Below, piece after piece: positions 9,983 to 22,613 of a stretch of 43,897 bases of DNA. The position numbers and the translations under genes are program-made. Under the pieces are notes generated by a model. The model was given only the letters and a program-made list of their open reading frames with translations, had not been told where the DNA came from and did no database searches. The DNA is taken from assembly GCA_958430865.1 (NCBI GenBank), contig CAUDNR010001202.1:60833-104729 (forward strand). The letters run 5' to 3'. This DNA comes from Entrophospora sp. SA101 (taxonomy: Eukaryota > Glomeromycota > Glomeromycetes > Entrophosporales > Entrophosporaceae). Position 1 is the first letter of the stretch. Each line of letters opens with the position of its first letter.

Positions 9983-11695
9983 TTATTCATTCATAAAATA
10001 ATCCTCCATCCTTGTTTGTACTTTTTCTTGAAAACTTTTATGAGAAATTTCCCTTTTCAATTTATTGACACTTTTAATTATTTGAAAATCAATTTCTAAA
10101 TTTTTTTGTTGAACATATTTAAGTGCCACTTCCAAACCTTTTATGGCTTCTGTACCAGTAACTATTGGTTCAGGTTCGTCTGTTTCATTGTCATCTTCAT
10201 TCTCTGATCGCTGTTTTACAATTTTCACAATCTCATCATCTGTCATTTCTTCTTGAACAACAAGATTTTGATCAATGGTGATAAATTCATCAGCATTTAG
10301 ATGATCTGTAAAGGGGAGTTCATTGATTAAATCATTTATTTCATTTATTTCCGATTCTTGGTTTGAATCTTCAGCTACTGAACTATTATAATTAATAATT
10401 TTAGTTTTATTCCAGCTACTTTTAATTGTTTCAACTGTTACTTGATTCCAAGCATTAGATATGAAATTAATAGCATCGAAAATATTTATATCTGGTACTT
10501 GATCATTCTCTGATTCTTGGTAGGCCTTAATTCTATTTTGACAAAGGATTTTTCTGTATTTTGACTGCAAAGATAAAAAATTTTAAAATTAATGTGTTAG
10601 ATAGAACTATTAATAAAATTTTGTTAATTACCTTTAAACTATAGATTATTCCCTGATCTAGAGGTTGCAGGATAGATGTAGTATTAGGAGGGAAAAAATG
10701 AACTCATATATTAGATAAAGAAGGTATATTTTCGGTATTATGAGAACTTGCATTATCCAAGAGCAAGATTATGTTTCTATTCTTTTGAACCATTATACTA
10801 TTGAATCTTTCTAAATAATGTTTAAAAATGCTTCTTTGCACCCATGCTTTAGCATTCCAGTAATACCATACTGGAAGTGTATTTTTGGAAATGCCTCTCA
10901 AAGGTCGTGGGTTTTCGTATTTATGGATAAAAAGCACAGGTAGCTTTTCTCCAGTCAAACTGCAAGTAAGCATAGCAGTTATACGATCTTTAGGACGTTT
11001 TTTTCCTAAGGTTGGTGCATGGGCAATTGTTTTATTAGGCTCTAGTCTCCAGTATATTGCAGTTTCGTCACAATTCCATATATCTTCTGGGTCATATTCT
11101 TGTAGGACTTCTTGAAGTTCGTTTTGCATGCTAGAAATTTCATTGATAGGAGCACTCAATGATTCACCCCTCTTTTTAAAACTATGCAAATTATTTCTAT
11201 TTTTAAATTTTTCTAGCCACCCTAAAGAAGCATTGAAATTATTAATTTCGAAATGTCTAGCAAACTCTATGGCTTTTTCTTGCATAATGGAACCACTTAA
11301 TGTTAAATTTCTTGCTAAAAGTTGGTCAACCCAGATTCTCATTGCTTCTTCAACATCAGGGTAATCAGATTTTTTATTTCTATACAGATTAACATTACTT
11401 GGGGAACTTTCGTCATAATTTAACCATTGAGAAGACTGTCTCAATATATCCGAAACAGATTGTACAGATATCCCATATTCTTGGGCCAAGTCAATGCCTT
11501 TAATATTTGGATTATCTCTTTTTTTTTCGCATAGTTCTCTTTTTTGTATTTTAGTCAATATCTTTCTTTTCTATATGATTTTAAAATGAGAATCAATTAA
11601 TTTTGATGAATTTTATTTAACAAATATTTGATTAATTTATTTACTTTAGGCGATTGATTTAGATTTTCTCCTGGTCTGTTTGTTTGTGAAGACAT
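9983..11695 (-). pseudogene. Tigger/pogo-type transposase with one in-frame stop
   Basis: Three exons: 11695-11645 (MSSQTNRPGENLNQSPK), 11570-10632 and 10564-9983, all in phase. Order: N-terminal helix-turn-helix (GIDLAQEYGISVQSVSDIL), a second CENP-B-type DNA-binding segment (EEAMRIWVDQLLARN to SLGWLEKFKNRN), and the DDE core with IWNCDETAIYW (first Asp), ILLLDNASSH (second Asp) and ILQPLDQGI (third Asp), spacing DD32D. A TGA at 10706-10704, 17 codons after the second Asp, cuts off the last catalytic residue and the acidic C-terminal domain. Everything after it (VHFFPPNTTS, intron, then about 190 codons) is still open, so the lesion is recent. A CGA-to-TGA change is a likely origin. This copy should make no active enzyme unless the stop is read through. 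Confidence 0.9.
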
Positions 11696-12159
11696 TTTTA
11701 ATTTTGTTATTACAAGGTTTTTTGATTTTTGTTACAAGCAATTGGAATACCACTCCTTTATATAAGTGATTTATTCATATTATTTATTACAAATCGGTTT
11801 TATTACAAATATATCATGAAAATTTTCTGACTTTATACATAAACCCTATTACATCACAAAAATTTCCTGATGTTATGTTTATTATAACTATTTGGTTATA
11901 AAGACACTTTCAATTTCTTAAATAAAAACATCAAATATTACAAATCATTAGGAAACTGAGACATCATATTATATTACATCAGAGAAACTTCCTGATATCA
12001 TTATTATATCAATAATTTTGATCTGTTTGGTTATGAAGAGATATTTTTAGTTTATTACAAATCTATCAAAAAATTTACATCATACGTTTTATTTTCCAAT
12101 TTAGAATAAATTCGAATTTCATCATTAATTATGTTTGGTGCCTGTATTAGTTAATGATC

Positions 12160-12347
12160 AACATTATCCGTTATATCGAGATATTTTTATTATGGTCGAA
12201 CATATAGATTTTTAAAAAAAAATCCGCTAAATCGAATATATATGAAAAATCCGTTAAATCCGTTAAATCGAGATAAAATAATTATAGAAGAATTTGGTTT
12301 TGAAAATTTATCCGTTAAACCCCTAAATCCGCTAAATCGAGATCCGT
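12160..12347. repeat. Subterminal repeat cluster of Tigger element
   Basis: Several imperfect copies of cc-g-[ct]taaa-tcgagat (for example at 12222-12236, 12250-12273, 12309-12318, 12327-12341) sit between the transposase 5' end and the right inverted end. Such arrays are commonly transposase-binding sites; that role is inferred here. Confidence 0.65.
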
Positions 12348-12366
12348 TAAACCGAGATACACTGTG
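12348..12366 (-). repeat. Right terminal inverted repeat of Tigger element
   Basis: Exact reverse complement of 9783-9801, followed by TA at 12367-12368. Confidence 0.92.
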
Positions 12367-12368
12367 TA

Positions 12369-13333
12369 AATATTTCGTGCACATGGAAATTTGGTGTAAC
12401 GTGATACCCCCGATTGAATTTTCAACACTGCGTAGGATTTTCAACTCGATTACAACTCTAGAATTGAGGGAACACACAACTCTATTAATCTGTGAATGTG
12501 GGTTATGATCGTCAGCCCAACTCGATTAATTCGTGAATACGGCCTATGTGAATAATTATTAAATAATAATAACTCTATTAATAGTAAGTAGAAAAGCAGC
12601 CTCACGCGACTACTAGGCTAGTTGCTAGACGGAAAATCATCCAGGGGACCACTATACACAATGAGTCTAGACCATTGATTTAGAAATTCCAAATTTTGGA
12701 AATCTTTAGATCAAAGAAAATTATTACAAATTTGGTCATGCAACTTGTAACGCGAAAATTATTTTTGCATAATAACTCTCAAATTTTAAAAAATCTATGA
12801 AAAGAAAAAACATTAATTGACTCCCTTTTAGCTTTTAAGTATGGATGATTTGCACTGTAACTTGATTGTTGCGAAACAACCTGGTTAAGCTGAAAATTTG
12901 GTTCTTCTCGTTTGAATTGTGGTTAGATATTTTAAGAGGTATTTGTTTTATTTTAAATTTTTTTGTTTAATACAAATGGTCACCAACTTTAATAGCTTGT
13001 AAGTGCTTATTTCTGCGAATGCACTTTTTTATCTTCTCCAAATCCCGATCAACCATTTGACATGGATGTCGGACTACATTGGAGGGAAATGGAACAACGG
13101 CAATTACAACTGGTAAACTTACTAATGAACTATTAATGAAAATAAATTTCACGATTGATATTTTTTTAATATTAAATTAATAAACAGCTCGAGAATGGAC
13201 TAGGAATTATGCTTAAGTAAAGTAATGAAAATCAATTATGATCAAATTTATACATATACATTTAATTTTAATTTATTCGAACAAAAAAAATAAAAATAAT
13301 AATAATATGATTTCCAATGAATTGTAAAATTTT
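12369..13333. other. Gene-poor spacer right of the Tigger element
   Basis: No gene could be supported. A 61-codon minus-strand ORF (13152-12967) has no recognisable feature. A patch at 12600-12670 is less AT-rich (tcacgcgactactaggctag) and contains ccactatacacaatgagtc, which shares cactatacaca with the left flank of the Tigger element; this may be chance. Confidence 0.4.
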
Positions 13334-14278
13334 TTAAGCACCCTTAACTCTATTTGTACCACGAAGCAAACCACTTCTTCTGGCTGCAATCAAACCAACC
13401 TGCCAAAAAAAAAAAAATTAATTTTTATTAAATTATAAAATATTATTAAACATTGTCATCTATCACACACATAACAAACACATTACCTTTTGACCAGGAA
13501 CACTTTCTCTAGAGACAGTAGAGGCGTGTCCAATATGTTGATGATTACCACCACCATGAGGATGGTCAACAGGATTCATAGCAACACCACGAGTTTTAGG
13601 CCAACTATTTCTCTTAACTCTATATTTATGGAAGGCTCGACCGGCTTTAAGCATTGGTTTATCAATACGTCCTCCACCTGCTACAATGCCGATGGTTGCA
13701 CGAGCAGATGAGTTCACCACTTTTTTTGCTCCTGATGGCAACTTGATACGAGTCTTGCCTTCGTCATGATTATGACCAATAATTGTGGCATAATTCCCTG
13801 ATGTTCTAGCTAATGCACCACGATCTCCAATTTTTTCTTCAACATTGCTTATAATTGTACCTTCTGGCATTGAATTCAATGGTAACACATTGCCAACTGT
13901 TAATGATGCTTTTTTACCACAATATATAAATTGACCTGTATGTAATCCTTCAGTTGCAATAAAAGTTTGTAATCGAAGTTTATACCTAAAAAGAATGACA
14001 ACAATAAATTATTATTATTAATTAATTAATATTTCATTATTGCTTAATTGATCATGATATTATAAAGTGTAATACCGGTATGGATCACGAAATTGAACTT
14101 TTGCAAGAGGTGCACCACGACCTGGATCATGAATAATTTCTTTTACTATGCCTCTAATGTATCCATTACGTTCAGCATAATCTAACGATCTTAACTTTGC
14201 GGCTCCTTTGCGAAGTCTAGTATGAGATTTGAAAATACCTCCTGGTCCTTTTCTTTGTGAGCGAATAACACGACCCAT
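13334..14278 (-). CDS. RPL8: 60S ribosomal protein L8 (uL2)
   Basis: Core large-subunit protein next to the peptidyl-transferase centre. Three exons: 14278-14076, 13985-13487, 13399-13334, all in phase, giving 255 residues (human 257). The product starts [11 protein letters not shown] and contains [72 protein letters not shown] and the near-universal uL2 loop [20 protein letters not shown]. The C-terminal exon [21 protein letters not shown] is very basic, as expected for rRNA contact. The gene is intact. Local base composition is less AT-rich than its surroundings, consistent with strong expression. Confidence 0.98.
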
Positions 14279-15255
14279 CTCCTTTTACTATTATTATTAT
14301 TGTTATTATTTTTTTATTCACCTTTATTACGATTAAATTTTTTTTATATATAGAAAAATTTCACTTACTTTTTTTATAAAAAATATCAAAAAAAAAAAAA
14401 TTTTTTTAAAATGTAGATCTCTTTTTAAACCAATAAGTAACGTTTTACTCGTTTTATTATGTTTTTCATATAAAAAAAAGATGTTTTTTTTTACATACCA
14501 AAATTTATTTTCATTTACTGTTTTATGAACGAAATCATTAACAATTTGGAGGATTTTATTATTATTAGTTTGTTAATTATATAAATTGGGTGATTAATTT
14601 AAAGATAATGCTGTATTTTCTAACGTGAAATGAGTATTCTTCTACCTTTACTAGTTGATGTATAAAATATTTTTTCAAAAAAAAAAAAAAAAAATAAGAC
14701 AAATTATTGACAAGCAAGTAAAAAAAAAAAAAGAAAAGTCCTTAGGAAATGTATTAAATACGAAAATAATGGCATTCTTTATTTACTTTATATTTTCTAT
14801 TCGCATTCTGTTCTATTATTTCAATTCAATTTCTAATAATATTAAAACAGTTTCCTGAGCCATATCCAGTTTTAGTCGGTCCTCAAGCTACAAAGTACTG
14901 TATATCCAACCTTGGTGATACGAATAATAGTTATTAGGAACATGATTGCTTGATCTTACGAGATATTTGTTTCAAAATTTGCGTAAAATGTGTTGTTAAT
15001 GCAAAACATATCAAAGATACTTACAACTATGAAGTAGAAGTTGTATTTGGGTCTTATGATACAAAAAAGATATAGTTGGCTCAGTCTAAAGACCTCCTAA
15101 ATTTTGCGCAAAATTTTAAAAAGTATAGAAGTCATTTTCTTTCCTACCTTTTAAAAAATAGCTTCATTTGTCGATAGAATAGGTCTCTCTAGTTTTAATG
15201 TAATGAAGTGATTTTCTCAAAAAAATCATTTGTTGTAGAATTCTATTCTTTTTTA

Positions 15256-15291
<36 letters not shown>

Positions 15292-16531
15292 CTGACAAAA
15301 AGAAAGGTGACTGTCAAAAAAAAAAAAAAATTTTTTTTCTAATTTGTTAATAAGATTAATTGCATCTTTTTAAACTACCATGAGGAGATAAAGATCGAAT
15401 TACTAATATCATTGTTCTTTTATTTATTCATTAATTTGCATGTATTACTACTTATTGATACCATCTTTTATTCCCCAAGTTAATGATAACTAGGAACGAT
15501 GAACAAATTTGGGTTGGTAAAGTATTGTCCAGGGGTTAATCGGAATTACTGATAGTGTCATTGTAATAAATTTTTACTGTAAAATAATAACATCAATGAA
15601 TTAATCGATTACTGATAATAATATTAAGGATCATTCATTTCTTTCTTATGTCGTATATATGATTCAGATGAAACAACGTATCTCCCGTTTTAATCCCCTT
15701 CACCGTCACCAGGAAAAGTAAATGTTTTAATTTTTATTCATTGCACCCAAAAAATTAATGTCCATCCATATTATTTACCTCGAGTATATACTTTTAAAAT
15801 TGTTGGTATATCTCCTCATTATGGACGTTGATACAGTCAGTACATAATCCCTAATAAATAATAAACACTTATTAAAATACGTAAAATTTTCTTATATCAA
15901 AATCTCAAGCAGTAGACCTAATAAAGACAAACTTAACTTACGAACAAAAGAAGATCCAATGAATGTAGTAGATAAAATTATTAGATTCTTACCTATGAAT
16001 TCAAAATTGACATTTTCAATTGGATCTGTTGTGAGTTAAGTAATAATAATATTTATTATTTAGCCTTCTACGTTAAATCATTTTCATGACTCCACTATAA
16101 ATATGATTTATGACCGTGACTTTCGTCACTGATGTTATTTATTGGTTTAAAGTTTCTATTGAAAATAATGGTTATTAATTGAAATGGTTGTTTGTTTGGA
16201 TAACAAATGATTGAGACATACATGTATGTATTATTACAAATAGAAATTACATATATAAGAAAAATTTCTGGCCTTTGGCAATATGCTATGATCACGACTC
16301 GAGAAATACAAATAAGGAAAGACATTGCATAGTTCATCTTTATATTAGTGTTAAATGGCGATGAGCGAAGTAGTTGAGTAAAGAGAAATGGGTTTCTTTG
16401 TATTTATTGTCAATTGCAATTTTATTAAGCAAATAATTTTGTAATCATATAAATGCAAAAAACAAAATTTACAAAATATAAAATAAACTGTTATTTACAA
16501 AATACTTTTTATTTTTACATAGTTCAAATAT
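14279..16531. other. Long spacer between RPL8 and the homeodomain gene
   Basis: About 2.25 kb with no supportable gene. It holds poly-A/T tracts (14390-14410, 14680-14694), a TA dinucleotide run at about 15257-15288, and scattered AT-rich unique sequence. Small ORFs (for example 14655-14858 plus, 16337-16095 minus) are biased to AT codons and lack features of real proteins. Confidence 0.45.
15257..15288. repeat. (TA)n microsatellite
   Basis: About 16 TA units in a row, followed by gggctgac. Confidence 0.9.
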
Positions 16532-17506
16532 TTAATACCAACAACTATCATCATCATCGTCCTCATTTTCGTAACTATTATTATTCTCTTTCTTGATAAT
16601 AAAAATTTTCCGATAATTTTTTTCGTCATCATCATCTTCGTTAATGTTAATATCATCATTGTTGTTATCGTTATTAACTATGTTGACATTATCATCATGA
16701 TAATTATCTTTATTGTGATGGTTGATATTGTCGTCATTATTATCGAGATCATTGTTATTAATATTATTACTACCGATATGATTAATATTATTTGCATTAT
16801 CGTCATTCTCATCATGTAAATCGACTCCGTGAACATCGTCACCATTATCATTGTCATTATTGCCATTACGAACAACAATACCATCATCGTCTAAATAATT
16901 TTTATTTGAACAAGACGAAGATGGAGAAAGTGACAAAGAAGGAGAAGGATGTCGAGAAGAGTGTCGAGAATGAGTAACTAAAGATTTTAAAAGAGGATCG
17001 GTTAAAACAGAAGTTGTTGTAGTTGTAGCAATAATATTAGAACCAAGATTTTGTAGTGCATTAATATTAAAATCGTAATGTGAATTATAAGAGTCATGAT
17101 TATTAAATTTAAAGGAAGAATCAAATTCGTTGAACGAGGGAGATTGAGATCGAGAATTATTATTATCATGGTTAAGCGATGAATTACTAATATTTTGTTG
17201 TTGTTGCTTTTCAATATAGTCAAATAATGATGATGAATTGTCGGTCGTGGTGATTGTGTTAGTGATTGCGTTTGTACCAGATGGCCAAATTGTTGTCGTA
17301 GGAGAAGGAAGACAATTTGTTGTCATTGATGGTAAACTTTGATCATTATTATCAATTTCAATATCGATAATAGAAGATGAAAATTCATTCGTATTTGTGA
17401 TATTATTGAAATAGTTGTTAATACTATTATTGGTAGTGGCAGTTGCTGTTGTAAGATCCAAAGTACCATGAGGTATTGAAATTTCTTGTTGTTGTTGTTT
17501 ACAATT

Positions 17507-17562
<56 letters not shown>

Positions 17563-19508
17563 CAATGTTAATGAATTGAATTGGTGGATTATTGTTTAGC
17601 GAGTGAAAGAAAGAATTGAAATGTTCGGAAACATGTGGAAATATTAATGATGGATTGGTCACTTCAAACAAAAAAATATATTAAAAATTTTTTTTTGAAT
17701 TTCTAAAAAAAAGTTAATTAACAATAATAATTACTTTGATAATTTTGTTCGTAATATGGATTGAGAGTAGTGGATGTGGATGTGGTAATGATTGATCTTT
17801 CATCGTCATTTTCATCTATGATTGGTAAACAATTATCAGTAGTATTCCAATATTCATGAACATTATTATTACCATTGTTATGATTATTATTAGAAATAGA
17901 AGAAATGTCATTGAAAGTTTCTTTATTATCACCAAATTCTTCTTGTCGCAAATGACTGGGATGGTGAACATGAGGATAATGAGATGGTGGTGGAATATGA
18001 GAAGGTGTATGCGGTGAATTCAACTCATTAAAATCAATTGGATATATCAAAGAAGAATTTAATGATTGCTGGTGACGATCAAGATCCGAATTATTATCAT
18101 CATTATTATTATTGGAGGTCAAAGCAATTGCCAAATGCTCAATATTTGGTGATGATATTCCATTATTATGATTGTTATTATATGTATGATGATTGTTGTT
18201 ATTATGAATAATATTATCATTGCTACCGCCGCTAATTATAATATTATTAATGCTATCACTGCCATTAATAATACTACAAACAATTTTACTGTTGTTGCAA
18301 AAATAATGATAATTTTGGTTATAATAATTGTTAATATCATCGTCATCCAAAACATAACCTTGATTATTGCGAAAAATATCATCAACGTCATCCATAATAT
18401 CGGCGAAATCATTGTCATTATTATTAACAGTGTCGTCGTCGTCGTCGTCGTCGCCATCATCATCATAGTCAGCAATATTAATATCATCAGCGAAAACAAT
18501 TTCGTCTTCTTCATTCTCCTCATTATTATTATTATTATAATTCAAATTAACATCAGAGACATCATTGTCATCAATAATAATACCATCATCATCCTTATTA
18601 TTGTTATTATCAATTTCAGAAAATGCTGTTATTGTTGTTGCTGATAATGGTGATAGTGGTATTGGTGGCGGTGGAGGAGGAGAGGAATCAATTGACGTAG
18701 TAGGAGAAATTGAAGAAAAAAATTCACTTTCGTTACTATGATTATCATTAATATTATCGCCTGTATCAATACTATTGATATTGTTGCTACTTCTAATGAT
18801 ACTATTTACTATATCAACACTATTTAGATGATTTTCTTTACAATAATCGACAGCCAAGGTTAATTTTTTAGGTTTAGAATTTCTATTACTGTCCGCTGCA
18901 CTTTTTAATTCCATTGCATCACGTTTAAGTTTAGCTCTACGATTCTGGAACCAAACTTGAATTGCTCTCGAAGACATATTAAGTTGTTTTGCCAATTGTG
19001 TACGTAGATTTGAATCAGGTTTTTGGATTGTTTCAAAGATTTTATTTAATTTCAAAGTTTCATCCTCCGTCAACCTTCTACGTCTTTTAACTTGTCGATA
19101 TGTTGGTTGTGGTCGTTGTTGATGTTGATGGTGGTGATGATGATGGTGATGAGGGAAATGACGATGAAGATGATGAAAAATGTTATTTTGTTGATTATCG
19201 TATGAATGATTATTTTGTAGATTCTGGTTATTAATAATTTTGCAAGTGGATGAAGAAATAATTGATGAAGTGGATGATGATGATAATGATGATGATGAAG
19301 GGATAGATGACAAGGAGGCGGGGGAAGATGTAGTAGAGATCAAAGCTTCTTTTAATTCTTGATCAGTTAATAGAAAATCATGAGGAGAAGAAGACATGTC
19401 ATTATTTAATATTGAAATTCCTGCGGAATTTTCATTTTTAATGTTGCTGTTATTGTCATTGTTAATATTTGATGTTTGATCTGGGTGAAATTGAAACGAT
19501 GTGATCAT
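16532..19508 (-). CDS. Homeodomain transcription factor with long low-complexity tracts
   Basis: Two exons: 19508-17735 and 17661-16532 (GT-AG, phase 1), giving 967 residues. The homeodomain is at about residues 141-197: basic start QVKRRRRLTEDE, helix 1 LKLNKIFETIQ, PDSNLRTQLAKQLNMSSRAI, and recognition helix IQVWFQNRRAKLKRD with the invariant W, F, N and R. It is a typical 60-residue (non-TALE) fungal homeodomain. The rest is low complexity: poly-His before the homeodomain (residues about 119-128), Ser runs (residues about 60-88), a proline run PPPPPPI, long Asp-rich blocks (for example DDDGDDDDDDD), Asn blocks, and about 20 consecutive Asn in exon 2. Acidic runs may be activation domains. 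Function in this fungus is unknown; fungal homologues include sexual and developmental regulators. I see no mating-type partner gene beside it. Confidence 0.92.
17508..17562. repeat. (TTG)n / (AAC)n codon repeat in the homeodomain gene
   Basis: A pure trinucleotide run coding for about 18-20 Asn residues on the minus strand. As a triplet repeat it can change length without breaking the frame. Confidence 0.9.
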
Positions 19509-20870
19509 CTTTGAAGGTAAATATGAAATTTATTAAAAACCTAACAATTAATGAATAATAATATTATATTACGCGTTTTTCATGAGATAAAAATATAAAA
19601 TAAAAAATGCATGAAACATAAATATATAAAATATAAGAATAAATTTATCACCTTTCGTACGCTATTGATATTAATATTATAATTATTATTATTATGATGA
19701 TTAGTAATAAATAATAATATATATTGATTAAGATATTCTTGTATAATGATAAAGACACTAATATATAAAATAATTAATCATTTATCATGAATAAAAAAAA
19801 AATTGATTTTTTTATTTTTGCATGAATTATTTTTTATAAAAAATTTAAAAAATACTTTTTTTTCTCTCTCATAAAAATTTTTTTTATGTGTGAGAGAGAG
19901 AGAGAGAGAGAGTGAGAGAGAAAGTGAGTGTGAGAGTGGTGTGTAGTAAATAGATGTGCGATATTAATAATGCTTTTGAATTTTCTCCGATTTATTAGAA
20001 TTAGTATTTTTATTTTTTATTGGTCATTTATCAAGTTATCGAGTAAGTTTATGTGCATATTTACTTCTTTTTTTTTTAAAACTCTTTTATTTCCTGCCTA
20101 ATAATTCCGACTTTATTTTATGCGACACACTTTTATTACTAGTATTATTATTACAATTGATAAATATTTATTTATTAATATATTTTTTTTTAAAGAGCGA
20201 AGAAAGAAAAGCAAAAGAGTCAAAATATGACATAATTATTATCAGTTAGTCATCATCATTAATATGATTATTAGCGTTACTGTTATGCTTTTTATTTGTA
20301 CTATGTTGTTTTATTTATTAGTAATATCGAACAATGGATGGATGGAGAAAGATTTATCTTGACTATTTTTTTGGGGGAAGAGTCACGTAAAAAAAAAATC
20401 CGAGGAACTCTGTGTATATTAAATATCAATATCAATATCAATATAACATACATATTTTAATTCGGAGATTCATTTACTGAATGGTTTTTTTTAATCAATC
20501 ATATATAAAACTATTTAATATACTATTTTTTGATATGAAATTTTCTAGTAATAATTACTTGTCATTGATGTTTTTGTATTAAAATAATAACATCAACATA
20601 TTTAAACATTGCATTCTCTTGCTACTCCATACCTATAATATATTATCACTGTTTGCTTTATGTGGAATAAGAATTTAAAAAATGTAAATTGAATAGTTAA
20701 ATATCATCCATCTACAACAAATAATTTTTATAATATTATATTTTATCATAATTATCATTCAATCAAAGTTTTGTGTATTCTAAATTTATGAAACAGATCT
20801 TTTATCAAATTTAATGATGTCAACTTGAACTGACATTAAAATTTCAGTTAAAAAGTTTTGTCTGACTACT
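19509..20870. promoter_or_regulatory. Upstream region of the homeodomain gene
   Basis: No gene is visible. Notable is a GA-rich run at about 19889-19923 (pyrimidine-rich in the direction of the homeodomain gene) about 380 bp before its ATG, probably in the promoter or 5' leader. ATT/TTA runs at 19675-19730 and poly-A/T tracts at 19790-19870 flank it. Confidence 0.4.
19889..19923. repeat. (GA)n microsatellite
   Basis: Alternating GA with one GT interruption, continuing as imperfect gagaaagtgagtgtgag to about 19938. Confidence 0.88.
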
Positions 20871-20877
20871 AAAATGG

Positions 20878-22352
20878 ATAATGACGAAAATTATAAGATT
20901 GATTTTCCAAATCTTTGTGCAACACCAAGTGCCAATAAATAAATAGTTAATGTGTACGCATCAATCAAATAACAAATTCTTTTTTAAAAACATGCCTCAA
21001 CAAAAAAGACAAAACAAGAGAAAACAAAAAGATGAACATGGTGCTGTTGTCATGAGTAAATGTTTATCATAAGAATGGTGGTTATTGTCACTTGTTGTCA
21101 CTCTGGTTAGTTATTAAAGAATGGTCATTACTTTAGTTTGATTAATTAATTTACATTTTTTGAACTTTAAATCATTTATGTTTAATCCTTAGAATTAAAT
21201 CCAAAAAAAACAAAAAAAAACAAAAACAACGAAATACTTACCACCAATAAGGTAATCCTTTAGCAGATAAAATTAATTGTAGAGCTTGTTTTTTTTGATA
21301 ATAATCACAGTTGTTAGCTGATTTTGGGAAAAAAGTAATCCAGTGATTGTTTTGACTTTTCAGGATTCTTGGTAATAATGATCATAAAAAAACTGCCCAT
21401 CATTTGGTTATTGAGTTAAAGAGCTCATAATTTGGTTATCATGGAAAGCCATTTTATCACTTCGATTTGATAATGATCATTTATTTTGTTAGTATTAAAA
21501 GAAGCAATTTCAGCTAACAATTGTGATATTTGATCAATGAAATTATAAATCTTTGGTTAATTTATATATATACTTTACCTGTTATTTCTGTTATTTTCCT
21601 TCAAGGACCCTCATTTTGATAATGACTCTGAAATGCCAATATGGTTAACAAAAACGATTTCTTATTGGAACAAACATATTTTATTAGAACAATCTAAAAA
21701 GATGGATGAACCAAAGTAAGTGTTAGTTTTTTCTTTTTAATAAGTCAAATAATTGCATCTAACTTTAAAAAAATAAAAATAAGTACAATATAGTGACAAT
21801 AATAAATGAGTCTTATTGGGAAGGATCATCAGAAATTCCTCACAGAATCTGACTTTAAGGATTTTCAACAAATATTTCAAGTTCCCTTGAACTTGGGAAA
21901 GAATCAGAAACATGGATGAATATTGATAAGAATGCAAATTTATTATTACAAGATTAAAGATGGTTCCTCAATTAATTGCAACTAATTGCAGTTACAGTTG
22001 TGGCATGTGAAAATTGAGTTGCAGCTAATTGTGGTTCCCATATTTACACAAGATCTTTCAAAGGTGAATATAGCAATGATTTTTATTGAAGCTGCCAATA
22101 AAATAATTTATATTAAATTATATGTTTTTATCTTAGGTCAGTTTTCAAAGATTGAAGGAAATAGGGAATCTGTGCTTCCTGAAGAAACTAGAGGAGCATT
22201 GGAACTACTTAGAACATTATTTATTAAAAAACAGTCAAAATGAAGATAATAATGTTCATGAAATTTGTGAATTTGAAATTGATCATTTAAACCCTGATGT
22301 TTGTTATATTATTTGTTCTATTTATTTATGTCCACAAATCTTCCAGATAGAT
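20878..22352 (+). pseudogene. Scattered weak coding remnants, identity unknown
   Basis: Short protein-like pieces occur in order on the plus strand: an ATG at about 20875 (MDNDENYKIDFPNLCATPS) of 22 codons; PQQKRQNKRKQKDEHGAVVM near 20994; DNDSEMPIWLTKTISYWNKH near 21618-21700; and FSKIEGNRESVLPEETRGAL near 22144-22200, ending in two overlapping ORFs. None belongs to a family I recognise, and splice sites that join them are not convincing. Most likely a decayed or poorly resolved accessory gene. Confidence 0.25.
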
Positions 22353-22613
22353 TGATAAGAATTATTATGATTATTTATATTTTATTTATATTATATCAAT
22401 CTATGTAATTTTATTATATAAAGGACATCATTCTTAAGATAATAAAGATAACTTGTATTTTTACAATAATTAAAGTACCTGTTCGACGAACGTGTTATAA
22501 TATTGTTTTATTTTCGTTAAGAAAAGTAATTCTTACAGTAAAATATACATTTATTAATAAAAATAATAAATTTTAGTTAAGCACTTCGTAATCCTCATTA
22601 TTAAATTAACAAG

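Larger units (their letters stand above)
9783..12366 (-). mobile_element. Complete pogo/Tigger-like DNA transposon (2,584 bp)
   Basis: Both ends were found. The left end starts cacagtgtatctcggttta (9783-9801) and the right end is its exact reverse complement (12348-12366), a 19-bp perfect terminal inverted repeat. Each end is flanked by TA (9781-9782 and 12367-12368), the target duplication of pogo/Tc1-mariner elements. Inside is a minus-strand transposase with CENP-B/pogo-type helix-turn-helix and DDE domains. Several subterminal ccgttaaa/ccgctaaatcgag blocks lie at the right end. Because the ends are identical over 19 bp and the coding region has only one visible lesion, the insertion seems rather young. 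Confidence 0.92.

Noticed and set aside
10885..11364. Two plus-strand ORFs inside the Tigger transposase
   Set aside because: Antisense to a clearly conserved DDE transposase frame.
13490..13711. Plus-strand ORF inside RPL8
   Set aside because: Shadow of a strongly conserved ribosomal protein gene on the other strand.
16678..18644. Long ORFs in other frames and on the plus strand across the homeodomain gene
   Set aside because: They are low-complexity shadows of triplet repeats (poly Ile, Met, Thr or Val) without any domain.
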